From Phytobacter palmae (GTDB taxonomy: Bacteria > Pseudomonadota > Gammaproteobacteria > Enterobacterales > Enterobacteriaceae), in contig FONB01000016.1 in NCBI GenBank assembly GCA_900112785.1, positions 48,761-112,760 on the forward strand: a DNA stretch of 64,000 nucleotides, written 5' to 3'. The notes under the pieces were generated by a model. That model did no database searches. It was not told the origin of the DNA and saw only the letters and a list, made by a program, of their open reading frames with translations. Position numbers and translations under genes: made by a program. How positions within the stretch are numbered: position 1 is the first letter of the stretch; every line of letters starts with the position of its first letter. Shown piece after piece: positions 46,616-57,086 of this stretch.

Positions 46616-48847
46616 ATGACCCACAACGGCGTTTGTATTCGCGTCTACGGAAAAGTACAGGGGGTGGGCTTCCGCCCCTTTGTCTGGCAACTGGCGCAAC
46701 AGCTCAATCTTACCGGTGATGTCTGTAATGACGCCCAGGGCGTTGAAATACGCTTATGGGGTGATGAACGCCATTTTCTCCCGTTGTTATATCAGCAATG
46801 CCCGCCACTGGCGCGTATCGACGACACGAAGGTAACGCCGTATCAGTGGTCAAAGGCGCCGCTCAGTTTTACCATCCGCGAAAGCGCGGGGGGCACGATG
46901 AATACGCAAATAGTGCCCGATGCCGCCACCTGTCCCGCCTGTCTGGCGGAGATGAATGACCCGGCAGAGCGCCGCTATCGCTATCCATTTATCAACTGTA
47001 CTCACTGCGGCCCGCGGTTCACCATTATTCACGCCATGCCTTATGACCGCCCCTGCACCGTGATGGCGGCGTTTCCCCTGTGTCCTGCCTGTGAGGCGGA
47101 GTATCGCCATCCCGCCGATCGCCGTTTTCACGCCCAGCCCGTTGCCTGCCCTGAGTGCGGCCCACAGCTTGAGTGGCGAAGCGGTAAAGAGCAATTGGCC
47201 GGAGAGGCGGCGCTGCAGGCAGCTATTGCGCTGCTCAAAGCAGGCGGAATTGTCGCGGTGAAAGGTATCGGTGGTTTTCATCTGGCGTGTGACGCGCGCC
47301 GGCAGACGGCGGTGCAGCATCTGCGCGCCCGTAAGCATCGCCCGGCGAAACCGCTGGCGGTGATGCTGCCTTCTGCTGACGGCCTGAGCGAGGCGGCCAC
47401 CCGATTATTGGCCACGCCCGCTGCGCCGATCGTGCTGGTGGCGAAAACGTTGCTGCCAGAACTGTGTCCGGCTATTGCGCCAGGGCTCGATGAGGTGGGG
47501 GTGATGCTGCCTGCGAATCCATTACAACATCTGTTAGCCCAGGCGTTGCAGCGCCCGCTGGTGATGACATCCGGTAACCTGAGCGGTAGGCCGCCTGCGT
47601 TGACAAATGGTCAGGCGCTGGACGATCTGGCGGAGATAGCGGACGGGTTTCTGCTGCACAACCGCGATATCGTACAGCGTATGGACGATTCGGTGGTGCG
47701 CGAGAGCGGCGAAATGTTACGTCGCTCTCGCGGTTATGTGCCGGATGCCGTGCAATTGCCGCCTGGATTTCACAACATCCCGCCCACGTTATGTCTGGGG
47801 GCGGATATGAAGAATACCTTCTGTCTGGTGCGGGATGACAGCGCAGTATTAAGCCAGCATTTCGGTGATTTAACCGATGAGGGCGTAGAGACACAGTGGC
47901 GTAACGCGCTGCGTCTGATGCAGACGATCTATGACTTCACCCCACAGCAGGTGGTCGCCGATGCGCATACGGGCTATCGCGCCACCCACTGGGCACAGGA
48001 GACCGGGCTTTCACAGCAAACCGTGTTGCACCACCATGCACATATTGCGGCCACGCTCGCAGAACATGACTGGCCGCGCGATGGGGGGGATGTGATTGCC
48101 CTGGCGCTGGACGGTATCGGCATGGGGGAGAACGGGGCGCTGTGGGGGGGCGAATGCCTGCGCGTCAATTATCGCGAGGTTGAGCATCTGGGTGGGTTGC
48201 CTGCCGTGGCGCTCCCCGGCGGCGATCTGGCGGCAACCCAGCCGTGGCGCAACCTGCTGGCACAGATGCTGGCGTTTGTCCCTGACTGGCAGCAGTTCCC
48301 GGAAACCGCTGTGCTGCAACGGCAGAACTGGCCGGTGCTGGCACGGGCAATGGCGCGCAATATCAATGCGCCGCTGGCATCTTCTGCCGGGCGACTGTTT
48401 GATGCTGTCGCCTGTGCGCTGGACTGCGCGCCACTGCAGTTAAGTTATGAAGGGGAGGCGGCCTGTCGGCTGGAAGCGCTGGCTACGCGCAGTGGGCATA
48501 TCACGCATCCGGTCACTCTGCCGCTTAATGGCGAACAGCTTGATTTAGCCTCCTTCTGGCAACAGTGGCTGGCGTGGCAGGCTCCGTCAGAGCAGCGCGC
48601 CTGGGCTTTCCATGACGCGCTGGCCTGCGGACTGGCGCAGCTTGCCCGTAAGCAGGCGGACGCACGGCAGATTACCACGCTCGCTTTTGGCGGCGGTGTG
48701 TTGCATAACCGTCTGCTAAAAGCCCGTTTATCGGCTTACCTTGCGGATTACACGTTACTCTTCCCGCAGCTCTTTCCTGCGGGCGATGGCGCAATCGCGT
48801 TGGGGCAGGGCGTTATCGCCGCCGCGCGGAGTCTGGCGCAGGGGTGA
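46616..48847 (+). CDS. hypF: Carbamoyltransferase HypF
   Basis: 743 residues (E. coli 750). Acylphosphatase domain (~5-90: [19 protein letters not shown]), two zinc-finger-like CxxC regions ([31 protein letters not shown]), YrdC domain ([14 protein letters not shown]), and Kae1-like C-terminal domain with the HHHAHIA metal motif and [14 protein letters not shown]. HypF makes the carbamoyl group passed to HypE for CN ligands. Starts seven bases after fdhF. Confidence 0.95.
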   Translation: MTHNGVCIRVYGKVQGVGFRPFVWQLAQQLNLTGDVCNDAQGVEIRLWGDERHFLPLLYQQCPPLARIDDTKVTPYQWSKAPLSFTIRESAGGTMNTQIVPDAATCPACLAEMNDPAERRYRYPFINCTHCGPRFTIIHAMPYDRPCTVMAAFPLCPACEAEYRHPADRRFHAQPVACPECGPQLEWRSGKEQLAGEAALQAAIALLKAGGIVAVKGIGGFHLACDARRQTAVQHLRARKHRPAKPLAVMLPSADGLSEAATRLLATPAAPIVLVAKTLLPELCPAIAPGLDEVGVMLPANPLQHLLAQALQRPLVMTSGNLSGRPPALTNGQALDDLAEIADGFLLHNRDIVQRMDDSVVRESGEMLRRSRGYVPDAVQLPPGFHNIPPTLCLGADMKNTFCLVRDDSAVLSQHFGDLTDEGVETQWRNALRLMQTIYDFTPQQVVADAHTGYRATHWAQETGLSQQTVLHHHAHIAATLAEHDWPRDGGDVIALALDGIGMGENGALWGGECLRVNYREVEHLGGLPAVALPGGDLAATQPWRNLLAQMLAFVPDWQQFPETAVLQRQNWPVLARAMARNINAPLASSAGRLFDAVACALDCAPLQLSYEGEAACRLEALATRSGHITHPVTLPLNGEQLDLASFWQQWLAWQAPSEQRAWAFHDALACGLAQLARKQADARQITTLAFGGGVLHNRLLKARLSAYLADYTLLFPQLFPAGDGAIALGQGVIAAARSLAQG

Positions 48848-48855
48848 GGCATCGT

Positions 48856-48887
48856 CCCCGGTGGCGCTGCGCTAACCGGGGCTACGG
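48856..48887. repeat. REP element between hypF and norW remnant
   Basis: CCCCGGT-GGCGCTGCGCTA-ACCGGGG followed by GCTACG, the same palindrome type as seen between srlD and srlM. It lies just after the hypF stop. Confidence 0.75.
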
Positions 48888-48901
48888 ACGATCGCCGCTT
48901 C

Positions 48902-48991
48902 TCAAACTGGCGGCGTTTTCAACAGCGGGAACGCCACCTTCATCTGATCTTCGCTCACCACAATGGCACGCCACTTCGGCTGGCGAAACGT
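48902..48991 (-). pseudogene. norW: norW C-terminal remnant
   Basis: The minus-strand frame ends RAIVVSEDQMKVAFPLLK then TPPV and stop; E. coli NorW ends RAFVVSEDRMKEAFGLLK then TLPM. About 25 codons match and the orientation (toward hypF) is right for norW, which in E. coli is flanked by hypF on this side. No start codon, ribosome site or upstream part of norW, norV or norR is found; gutQ follows at once. It is therefore the scar of a norRVW deletion. The comparison sequence is from memory. Confidence 0.72.
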
Positions 48992-49005
48992 CCGGGATGG
49001 AAAAA

Positions 49006-49968
49006 TTAAATAATTCCGGCCTGATAAAAAGCCTGCAGGTTAATCGCGCCAACCAGTTTACCGCTGTCATCCACCACCGGGGCGGCGGAGATTTTGCGTT
49101 TCATCAGCAGCTCTTTGGCATCGATAGCGCGGCTCCCGGCGTTAAGGGTGATACCCCCTTTTGTCATCGCTTCACTGATGTTCGCATCCAGTACACCGCC
49201 TGCAACCAGCCAGCGTCGCAGGTCGCCATCGGAGAAGATACCCAGAATTTCCTGTGCGTCACCGCAGACGGCCACCATCCCCATTCCCGTATAGCTCAGT
49301 TCCAGCATCGCGTCCATCACCGTGGCGTCGATGCTTACATGCGGGATATCCTCTTTACGCATCAGATGATGGACCTTGTTGAGCAGACGCGCACCCAGTG
49401 CACCTGCCGGGTGTGAGCGGGCAAAATCTTCTTCGTTAAAACCGCGCGCCTGCATCACGGCCATCGCCAGCGCGTCACCAAGCATCAGCGTATTGACCGT
49501 GCTGGAGGTGGGGGCCAGTAACATCGGGCAAGCTTCTCGTTCAACGGAAATATCCAGTACTGCGTCTGCCGCCAGCGCCAGCGGTGACAGGGATTTACCG
49601 GTCATTGCCAGCACCGTCACCGACCGTTCCTTTAACTGCGGCAGGATCAGATCCAGCTCTTTGGCCGAGCCGGAGTAGGAGATAAAGAGCAGCACATCGC
49701 GGCTTTCTATCATCCCCAAATCGCCGTGCAGGGCTTCTGCCGCATGGACAAAAAAGGCAGGGGTGCCGGTACTGGCGAGGGTGGCGGCAATTTTTTTGCC
49801 GATATGCCCGGATTTACCAATGCCCGAGATAACCACTTTGCCCTGGCAATGAATAATGGCATCAGCGGCGCGTAAAAACGCCTCGCCCAGACGCTCTGGC
49901 AGGCGGCTTGCTTCCTGCAGCTCCAGCAGCAGTGTTTGACGCGCGGTATTCAGTAAAAGCTCACTCAT
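49006..49968 (-). CDS. gutQ: Arabinose 5-phosphate isomerase GutQ
   Basis: 320 residues. SIS domain (~30-170: [34 protein letters not shown]) and two CBS repeats (~200-320: [20 protein letters not shown], and [20 protein letters not shown]). Converts ribulose 5-phosphate to arabinose 5-phosphate, substrate of KDO synthesis, redundant with KdsD. Overlaps srlR by eight bases; last gene of the gut operon. Confidence 0.95.
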   Translation of the reverse strand: MSELLLNTARQTLLLELQEASRLPERLGEAFLRAADAIIHCQGKVVISGIGKSGHIGKKIAATLASTGTPAFFVHAAEALHGDLGMIESRDVLLFISYSGSAKELDLILPQLKERSVTVLAMTGKSLSPLALAADAVLDISVEREACPMLLAPTSSTVNTLMLGDALAMAVMQARGFNEEDFARSHPAGALGARLLNKVHHLMRKEDIPHVSIDATVMDAMLELSYTGMGMVAVCGDAQEILGIFSDGDLRRWLVAGGVLDANISEAMTKGGITLNAGSRAIDAKELLMKRKISAAPVVDDSGKLVGAINLQAFYQAGII

Positions 49969-50734
49969 GTTTTTCTCCGGCTACGATCACTTCTATCCCT
50001 TTTTCTTCCAGTGCGGCACGAAATTCTGCCGGGATCCCGGCATCGGTGATTAATTTATCGACGCTTTCCAGGCTGCACACAATGTTCGGACTTTTGCGGC
50101 CAAACTTGGACGAATCCGCCATCAGGATCACTTCCCGCGCCGCGTTGCACATGGCTTTGCTGACGGTGAAGACTTCATTAAAAGTAGTGACCCCCGCAGT
50201 CAAATCGATACCGTCGGTCCCCATAAACAGTTTGTCGAAGCTGAAATGCTCGAAGGCGTTTTCCGCCAGTTGCCCATGAAAGGAGGCGGATTTTTTGCGA
50301 AAGGTCCCTCCCGGCATCAGAATGGTTTGCTCGTTATCGAGTTCGGAAAGTGCATTGACGATATGCAGGCTATTGGTCATCACGGTGATGTTATTGAAAT
50401 GGCTCAGTAAAGGGACCATTTGCAGCACGGTGCTGCCCGCATCGAGAATGATGGAATCGCCATCCTGAATAAAGCCCACGGCGGTTTCGGCAATCAGCCC
50501 TTTTTGCAGGGTGTTGATGAGAGTTTTATGGTCGATCGGGGGATCAGCTTCGTCTTTATTGAGCACGACGCCGCCATAGGTGCGGATGACCGCGCCGGAG
50601 TGTTCCAGCACCACTAAATCTTTCCGTATGGTGGTGCCCGTGGTGTCGAAGTGTGCTGCCAGCTCTTCAACAGAACATTTTCCCTGCTTTTGCAGATGTT
50701 CAAGAATGGCTGCCTGCCGCTGACGTGGTTTCAT
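49961..50734 (-). CDS. srlR: DeoR-family glucitol operon repressor SrlR (GutR)
   Basis: 257 residues: N-terminal DeoR HTH ([34 protein letters not shown]) and ribose-isomerase-like sensor domain ([30 protein letters not shown]). Represses srlAEBD. Three direct repeats before srlA are plausible binding sites. Overlaps gutQ. Confidence 0.95.
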   Translation of the reverse strand: MKPRQRQAAILEHLQKQGKCSVEELAAHFDTTGTTIRKDLVVLEHSGAVIRTYGGVVLNKDEADPPIDHKTLINTLQKGLIAETAVGFIQDGDSIILDAGSTVLQMVPLLSHFNNITVMTNSLHIVNALSELDNEQTILMPGGTFRKKSASFHGQLAENAFEHFSFDKLFMGTDGIDLTAGVTTFNEVFTVSKAMCNAAREVILMADSSKFGRKSPNIVCSLESVDKLITDAGIPAEFRAALEEKGIEVIVAGEKHE

Positions 50735-50801
50735 GGGCGCTTTTATCCTGCGTTAAGTTGCAAAATGATAATTTCGCAAGCTCATTGCGTTCACAACGAA
50801 A

Positions 50802-51161
50802 TTATCCATGTTTCAATTTAAGCGCCAATAATAGAGCATTCTGACAGCCTGGATCATGGGGAAAGATCACATCAGGCTCTAATTCCTGCCGTTTCAGTCC
50901 GAGCAGGGTGTCGATTTTCGCAGGTCTGGCGAAAACAGTGAGTCCACGCATGAGCAGGGTATCAACGACGCGGTCCTGTTTATCGAATGCAACCGCAAGA
51001 ACAACGCGCGGTTTGAAACGTCCGCCGGAGCGCCCGACGCCAACGCGTCCTTGCTGGCAGAGAAGATCAAATGCGCGATTAAACTGGCGGATCTGCCAGC
51101 CGCCCAGAGCCAGTTGGCTGAGCCAGGCGATGACAGCAAGGGTAATCAGTGCAGAAACCAT
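50802..51161 (-). CDS. srlM: Glucitol operon activator SrlM (GutM)
   Basis: 119 residues from ATG 51161 (or 51164; AAGGAG is upstream of both), matching E. coli SrlM MVSALITLAVIAW. One N-terminal membrane helix (residues 2-22), then a soluble part QGRVGVGRSGGRFKPRVV. Reported as an activator of the gut operon in E. coli. A REP pair separates it from srlD. Confidence 0.93.
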   Translation of the reverse strand: MVSALITLAVIAWLSQLALGGWQIRQFNRAFDLLCQQGRVGVGRSGGRFKPRVVLAVAFDKQDRVVDTLLMRGLTVFARPAKIDTLLGLKRQELEPDVIFPHDPGCQNALLLALKLKHG

Positions 51162-51174
51162 CATATCTCCTTTT

Positions 51175-51244
51175 CCCGGATGCGGCCCAAACGCCGCATC
51201 CGGGCTACGGTTCGATAGCCCCGGTAAGCGCAGCGCCACCGGGG
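51175..51244. repeat. BIME (two REP palindromes) between srlD and srlM
   Basis: First palindrome CCCGGATGCGGC (51175-51186) / GCCGCATCCGGG (51192-51203), perfect 12-bp arms; second CCCCGGT-AAGCGCAGCGCC-ACCGGGG (51219-51244) in opposite style. Such pairs stabilise upstream mRNA and bind Pol I, IHF or gyrase. Confidence 0.85.
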
Positions 51245-51254
51245 AGTATCCGGT

Positions 51255-52034
51255 TCAGAACATCACCTGCCCGCCGGTAATATTGATTGATTGCCCGGTG
51301 CAGTAAGAGGCTCTTGTGCTTGCGTAAAACAGCAGCACATCCAGTACATCCTGATAATCACAGCCGCGTTTGAGCGGGACCTTATCGATGTAATGTTGCT
51401 CAACCTGATCGGCGGCAATTCCCAGTTTGCTGGCATATTGCGGGATCAGAGACTGGAACATCGGTGATTTCAGCAGGTTACCCAGCATCAATGAGTGAAC
51501 CGTAATCCCGTATTCCGCAAGATCCAGTGCCAGCGATTGGGTCAGACCCACACCACCAAACTTCGCCGCGCTGTAGCCGGAGTTGTGCTTGCTGCCCACC
51601 TTGCCGGACTTCGAGTTGATCTGAATAATGCGACCCTTAATACCGTCGCGGATCATCAGGCGTGAAAATTCGCGGGCACACAGGAAATATCCCACCAGAT
51701 TGACCTGCAATGAGCGGTCAAAATCCCCGAGTTGCACATCGCTGATAAATGCCGCTTTAGCAATGCCCGCGCTATAAACCAGTAAATCCGTGCGGCCAAA
51801 GATCTCATCCACGCCGCGGGCGAGCGCCAGAACACTCTGCTCGCTGGTGGCATCAGCGCCAAAACCGTAGGCCGCGCCTTCGCCGAACTCCGCGTTAATT
51901 TCGTGTGCCACGGTTGCGGCCTTATCACTTTGAATATCCACTACCGCCACGCGGTAGCCCTCTGCGGCCAGCCCACGGCTGAGGAACGCCCCGAGTGTTT
52001 GTCCCCCGCCAATGACAACGGCAACCTGTTTCAT
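51255..52034 (-). CDS. srlD: Sorbitol-6-phosphate 2-dehydrogenase SrlD
   Basis: 259 residues from ATG 52034 (AAGGAGAAAAGT upstream), same length as E. coli. Short-chain dehydrogenase with the NAD motif VVIGGGQTLGAFLSRGL, active-site Ser in IQINSKSGKVGSKHNSGYSAAK with YSAAK. Oxidises D-sorbitol 6-phosphate to fructose 6-phosphate. The frame extends to 52076 with no homology. Confidence 0.96.
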   Translation of the reverse strand: MKQVAVVIGGGQTLGAFLSRGLAAEGYRVAVVDIQSDKAATVAHEINAEFGEGAAYGFGADATSEQSVLALARGVDEIFGRTDLLVYSAGIAKAAFISDVQLGDFDRSLQVNLVGYFLCAREFSRLMIRDGIKGRIIQINSKSGKVGSKHNSGYSAAKFGGVGLTQSLALDLAEYGITVHSLMLGNLLKSPMFQSLIPQYASKLGIAADQVEQHYIDKVPLKRGCDYQDVLDVLLFYASTRASYCTGQSINITGGQVMF

Positions 52035-52051
52035 ACTTTTCTCCTTACGAC

Positions 52052-52414
52052 TTAAGCGACAAATTTCAGTGTGCAACCAGGGTTAATGTTCTGCGGCACG
52101 TCACCTGCGACGTGTACCGTGCCGGGATATTCCGCCTGCGTCTGTCCATCGAAGCGCAGGGTAATATGGCCAAGCTCACGCAGATTCAGCTCCGCCACCT
52201 CACCAACAGCGGTGACCGGGTACTGCTTACCGCCCAGTTCGAAGCGGGCGCCAGGCTTAAGCTGGCCGCAAAAGTCGCCATGACAGTGGATAAAGCAAAA
52301 CTCAGCCACATCGGCGGGTGCGCCTTCCCGGAAGGTAATCAGCATCCGGTCGCTAAGCGCATCCCGTGCGCACTCGCCAATGTGAGTAATGGTGGTCTGA
52401 TAAATCACGCTCAT
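52052..52414 (-). CDS. srlB: PTS glucitol EIIA component SrlB
   Basis: 120 residues from ATG 52414, matching E. coli SrlB VIYQTTITHIGE... The phospho-acceptor His is in EFCFIHCHGDFCGQL. Cytosolic component carrying phosphate from HPr to SrlE. Ten bases after srlE. Confidence 0.95.
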   Translation of the reverse strand: MSVIYQTTITHIGECARDALSDRMLITFREGAPADVAEFCFIHCHGDFCGQLKPGARFELGGKQYPVTAVGEVAELNLRELGHITLRFDGQTQAEYPGTVHVAGDVPQNINPGCTLKFVA

Positions 52415-52424
52415 GAGCAACCTC

Positions 52425-54075
<1,651 letters not shown>

Positions 54076-54224
54076 TTTTTGCCGGTTGTACGGTATGAAG
54101 TGAAAATAAACGCGCCATTTCAGATAAGAGGAGAGAGAAGAAACATGGAAGCCGCTTCCTTGTGGAAGCCTGCATGCTTTACCATAATTCCTCCTGGTTG
54201 AATGAATTGTTAAATGGATGTCTC

Positions 54225-55322
54225 ATGTTTAAGCGTCGTTACGCAGCGCTCCTCCCTGCGCTCGTTTTACTTGCCGCCTGCAGCAGCAAACCTCATCAAA
54301 CCGCAGCATCCTCCGACGGTGTAATTACCGGTCAACCTGCGGAACCCTCTGGCGGTTTCCTGCTCAAGCCGCAGCATAATGTGATGGCGATGGGCGGCGA
54401 CTTTGCCAATAATCCGGCGGCGGAGCAGTTCATCAATGAAATGGTGAGCAAGCACGGCTTTGACCGTCAGCAGCTACACGAAATTCTCTCTCAGGCGAAG
54501 CGACTCGATTACGTGCTGCGCCTGATGGATCGCCAGGCACCTACTGGTCCGGCACCGGTTGGACCGAATGGCGCATGGCTGCGTTACCGCAGCCAGTTCA
54601 TCACCCCTGATAACGTGCAAAACGGCGTAGCGTTCTGGAATCAATATGAAGACGCGTTAAATCGTGCCTGGATGGTGTACGGTGTACCGCCGGAAATTAT
54701 CGTAGGCATTATCGGCGTGGAAACCCGCTGGGGGCGCGTGATGGGCAAGACGCGCATCCTTGATGCGCTGGCGACGCTCTCCTTCGACTATCCACGCCGC
54801 GCTGCTTACTTTTCCAGTGAACTGGAAACATTCCTGCTGATGGCGCGAGATGAAAGTGATGATCCGCTCGATTTGAAAGGTTCGTTCGCTGGAGCGATGG
54901 GCTACGGCCAGTTTATGCCCTCGTCTTACAAACAGTATGCCGTTGATTTTAATGGCGACGGACATATCAATCTGTGGGACCCGGTAGATGCTATCGGCAG
55001 CGTGGCAAACTATTTCAAAGAACACGGTTGGGTAAAAGGTGATCTGGTTGCAGTACCCGCTAATGGCCAGGCTCCGGGGCTGGCGAATGGCTTCAAAACC
55101 AACTATAGCGTGGCGCAGCTGGCGTCTGCGGGCTTAACGCCACAGCAACCGTTGGGGAACCACCAACAGGCCAGCCTGCTGCGCCTGGATGTTGGCACCA
55201 GTTATGAGTACTGGTACGGCTTACCCAACTTCTACACCATTACCCGTTACAACAGCAGCACGCACTATGCGATGGCGGTCTGGCAGCTTGGTCAGGCGGT
55301 TGCACTGGCGCGCGTTCGCTAA
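54225..55322 (+). CDS. mltB: Membrane-bound lytic murein transglycosylase B (MltB)
   Basis: 365 residues from ATG 54225 (E. coli MltB starts MFKRRY likewise); the frame runs back to 54162 without homology. Lipobox VLLAACSSKP makes it an outer-membrane lipoprotein. Catalytic Glu in GVETRWGRVMGK; EF-hand-like calcium loop DFNGDGHINLWD; C-terminal motif SSTHYAMAVWQLGQAVALAR. Cleaves peptidoglycan glycan strands with formation of 1,6-anhydromuropeptides. Confidence 0.96.
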   Translation: MFKRRYAALLPALVLLAACSSKPHQTAASSDGVITGQPAEPSGGFLLKPQHNVMAMGGDFANNPAAEQFINEMVSKHGFDRQQLHEILSQAKRLDYVLRLMDRQAPTGPAPVGPNGAWLRYRSQFITPDNVQNGVAFWNQYEDALNRAWMVYGVPPEIIVGIIGVETRWGRVMGKTRILDALATLSFDYPRRAAYFSSELETFLLMARDESDDPLDLKGSFAGAMGYGQFMPSSYKQYAVDFNGDGHINLWDPVDAIGSVANYFKEHGWVKGDLVAVPANGQAPGLANGFKTNYSVAQLASAGLTPQQPLGNHQQASLLRLDVGTSYEYWYGLPNFYTITRYNSSTHYAMAVWQLGQAVALARVR

Positions 55323-55326
55323 TTGT

Positions 55327-55350
55327 CTGCCCCTCTTTCGGGAGGGGCAG
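55327..55350. terminator. Hairpin after mltB
   Basis: CTGCCCCTC / GAGGGGCAG with a short TTTCGG loop directly after the mltB stop. There is no T-run, so termination may be Rho-assisted. Confidence 0.5.
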
Positions 55351-55413
55351 AAACATTTCGATGCACTCCCCCATTAAATTCTCATTTACTTCACCATCAT
55401 AGCTGATTATTGT

Positions 55414-55427
55414 TATGTTATAACATA
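55414..55427. promoter_or_regulatory. Zur-like operator of the metal ABC operon
   Basis: TATGTTATAACATA, a perfect 14-bp palindrome inside TGTTATGTTATAACATAT, close to the zinc-repressor (Zur) box consensus (GTTATGTTATAACATAAC type). It ends 14 bases before the first start codon of the operon, where it would block transcription when zinc is plentiful. Confidence 0.72.
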
Positions 55428-55441
55428 TTGAAGGTTCAGCG

Positions 55442-55552
55442 ATGATGGATGTAACCCTTTTCTCCTGCGCCAGCATAGTCCGGCTTGGACTGGCTGCGGC
55501 GTTGTTAGTCGTGCTGTGGTTGCTTACGGCATGGTCGGTGGCACTGGCATGA
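55442..55552 (+). CDS. 36-residue membrane mini-protein leading the metal ABC operon
   Basis: An open frame of 36 codons too short for usual ORF calling. ATG 55442 (also 55445) has GAAGG seven bases upstream, the best ribosome site in this operon. It starts MMDVTLFSCASIVRLG, continues as one hydrophobic helix (AAALLVVLWLLTAW) and ends SVALA. Its TGA overlaps the ATG of the ATPase gene (ATGA at 55549), so it translationally couples to the transporter. I do not recognise it; it could be a subunit or regulator of the ABC transporter, or a leader whose translation opens the ATPase start. Confidence 0.6.
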   Translation: MMDVTLFSCASIVRLGLAAALLVVLWLLTAWSVALA

Positions 55553-56226
55553 TTGAGCTTGATCATCTGGTGGCGGGCTACGGCTCATGCGCCATTACCC
55601 CCTCCCTGTGCGGTGTAGTTGAAGCCGGAAGCATGACTGCGATTGTGGGGGCTAATGGCTGTGGCAAATCGACGCTACTAAAAACGCTGGCCGGCCTACT
55701 GCCGCCGGTCAGTGGCACGCTGCACTGGTCTCCTTCACGCCCGGTTATTGGCTGGCTGGCACAGCGGCAGACGCTGGACCTGCATTTTCCCATTACGGTG
55801 CAGGATGTGGTCAGTATGGGGGCCTGGCCGCGTATCTCGTTGTTTCGCGGCCTCAATCGTCAGGCCAGAGCACATGTCTTTGAAGCGCTGGAACGAGTGG
55901 GGATGCTGAATATGGCCAAAACCACCGTTGAAGCCCTCTCTGGTGGCCAGTTTCAGCGCATGCTTTTTGCCCGCATGTGGTTGCAGCAGGCACCGCTCGT
56001 CATGCTTGATGAACCCTTTACCGGCATCGATGAGACCACAAGCCATGTGCTGATGGAACAGATTGTGGATATGCATCAGCAGGGACAAACCATTCTTGCC
56101 GTATTGCACGACAGCGAACGCGTTAAACGCTACTTCCCCCAGACGCTGCGTCTGGACACGGAAAGCGCCCATTGGGGAGCGACCAAATTAACCCCGGCGC
56201 AGAACAGCGGAGCGTGCCTGGTATGA
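55549..56226 (+). CDS. Metal ABC importer, ATP-binding protein
   Basis: 225 residues from ATG 55549. Walker A GANGCGKSTLL, signature LSGGQFQRMLFAR, Walker B APLVMLDEPF, and switch His in VLHDSERV. Of the ZnuC/MntB family (metal importer ATPases). Start chosen for the ATGA overlap with the small ORF; the frame back to 55516 is unsupported. It overlaps the permease gene by four bases. Confidence 0.9.
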   Translation: MIELDHLVAGYGSCAITPSLCGVVEAGSMTAIVGANGCGKSTLLKTLAGLLPPVSGTLHWSPSRPVIGWLAQRQTLDLHFPITVQDVVSMGAWPRISLFRGLNRQARAHVFEALERVGMLNMAKTTVEALSGGQFQRMLFARMWLQQAPLVMLDEPFTGIDETTSHVLMEQIVDMHQQGQTILAVLHDSERVKRYFPQTLRLDTESAHWGATKLTPAQNSGACLV

Positions 56227-57086
56227 TATGGCATCTCTTTTTCCAGCCGTTTATTGAGTTTGGTTTTATGCGCCGCGCGCTGGTGGTCTGCCTGGCCTTA
56301 TCCGTCAGCACCACGGCGTTGGGGGTATTTCTGCAACTGCGGCGTATGAGCCTGATGGGTGATGCGCTTTCGCACGCGATATTACCCGGTGTGGCGGCAG
56401 GTTATCTACTCAACGGCATGTCACTACTGGCCATGAGTCTGGGCGGTTTTTTTGCCGGGATTATCGTGGCGCTGGTGGCCGGAATTATCAGCCGACGTAC
56501 GCCCTTGAAAGAAGATGCCAGCTTTGCCGGCTTGTATCTTGCGTCGCTGGCGCTGGGCGTGACGCTGGTATCGCTGCGTGGCTCAAGCGTTGATCTGCTG
56601 CATTTACTGTTTGGCTCAGTCCTGGCGGTTGATCGGAATGCGGCGCTGTTTGTCGCGGGCGTCGCCAGCCTGACCCTCTTGTGCCTCGCGCTGTTTTATC
56701 GCGGACTGGTGAGTGAAGCCTTCGACAGCAGTTTTTTACAGATTAACGCCCCCCGGCTCCCCGCCCTGTTCCATAGCCTGTTTCTGGCACTGCTGGTGCT
56801 AAACCTTGTCGCCGGCTTCCAGGTACTGGGCACGTTAATGGCGGTGGGGGTGATGATTTTACCGGCGGTAGCGGCACGCTGCTGGGCGCGGACATTACCT
56901 GGGCTGCTGTTATTTGCAGGTGTTAGCGGCGCGTTGTGCGCATGGTTTGGTCTGAGTCTTTCGTGGATGGCAGGGTTGCCGGCAGGGCCCTCTATCGTTC
57001 TTACCGCGAGCGTCGTTTTTATTTTTTCCATCTTATTCGGCGTGCGCAGCACTTTACGCGCACAAAAAACAGGCAAGGAGACATGA
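56223..57086 (+). CDS. Metal ABC importer, membrane permease
   Basis: 287 residues from ATG 56223, overlapping the ATPase stop (ATGA). Eight to nine membrane helices and the family coupling loop LMGDALSHAILPGVAAGYLL typical of ZnuB/SitC/MntA permeases; HSLFLALLVLNLVAGFQVLGT is the conserved helix near the C-terminus. Pairs with the adjacent ATPase and substrate-binding protein to import a divalent metal through the inner membrane. Confidence 0.9.
   Translation: MIWHLFFQPFIEFGFMRRALVVCLALSVSTTALGVFLQLRRMSLMGDALSHAILPGVAAGYLLNGMSLLAMSLGGFFAGIIVALVAGIISRRTPLKEDASFAGLYLASLALGVTLVSLRGSSVDLLHLLFGSVLAVDRNAALFVAGVASLTLLCLALFYRGLVSEAFDSSFLQINAPRLPALFHSLFLALLVLNLVAGFQVLGTLMAVGVMILPAVAARCWARTLPGLLLFAGVSGALCAWFGLSLSWMAGLPAGPSIVLTASVVFIFSILFGVRSTLRAQKTGKET

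Noticed and set aside
51175..51244. CRISPR-like repeats
   Set aside because: The palindromes here and at 39393 and 48856 are isolated REP/BIME elements without regular spacers or cas genes.
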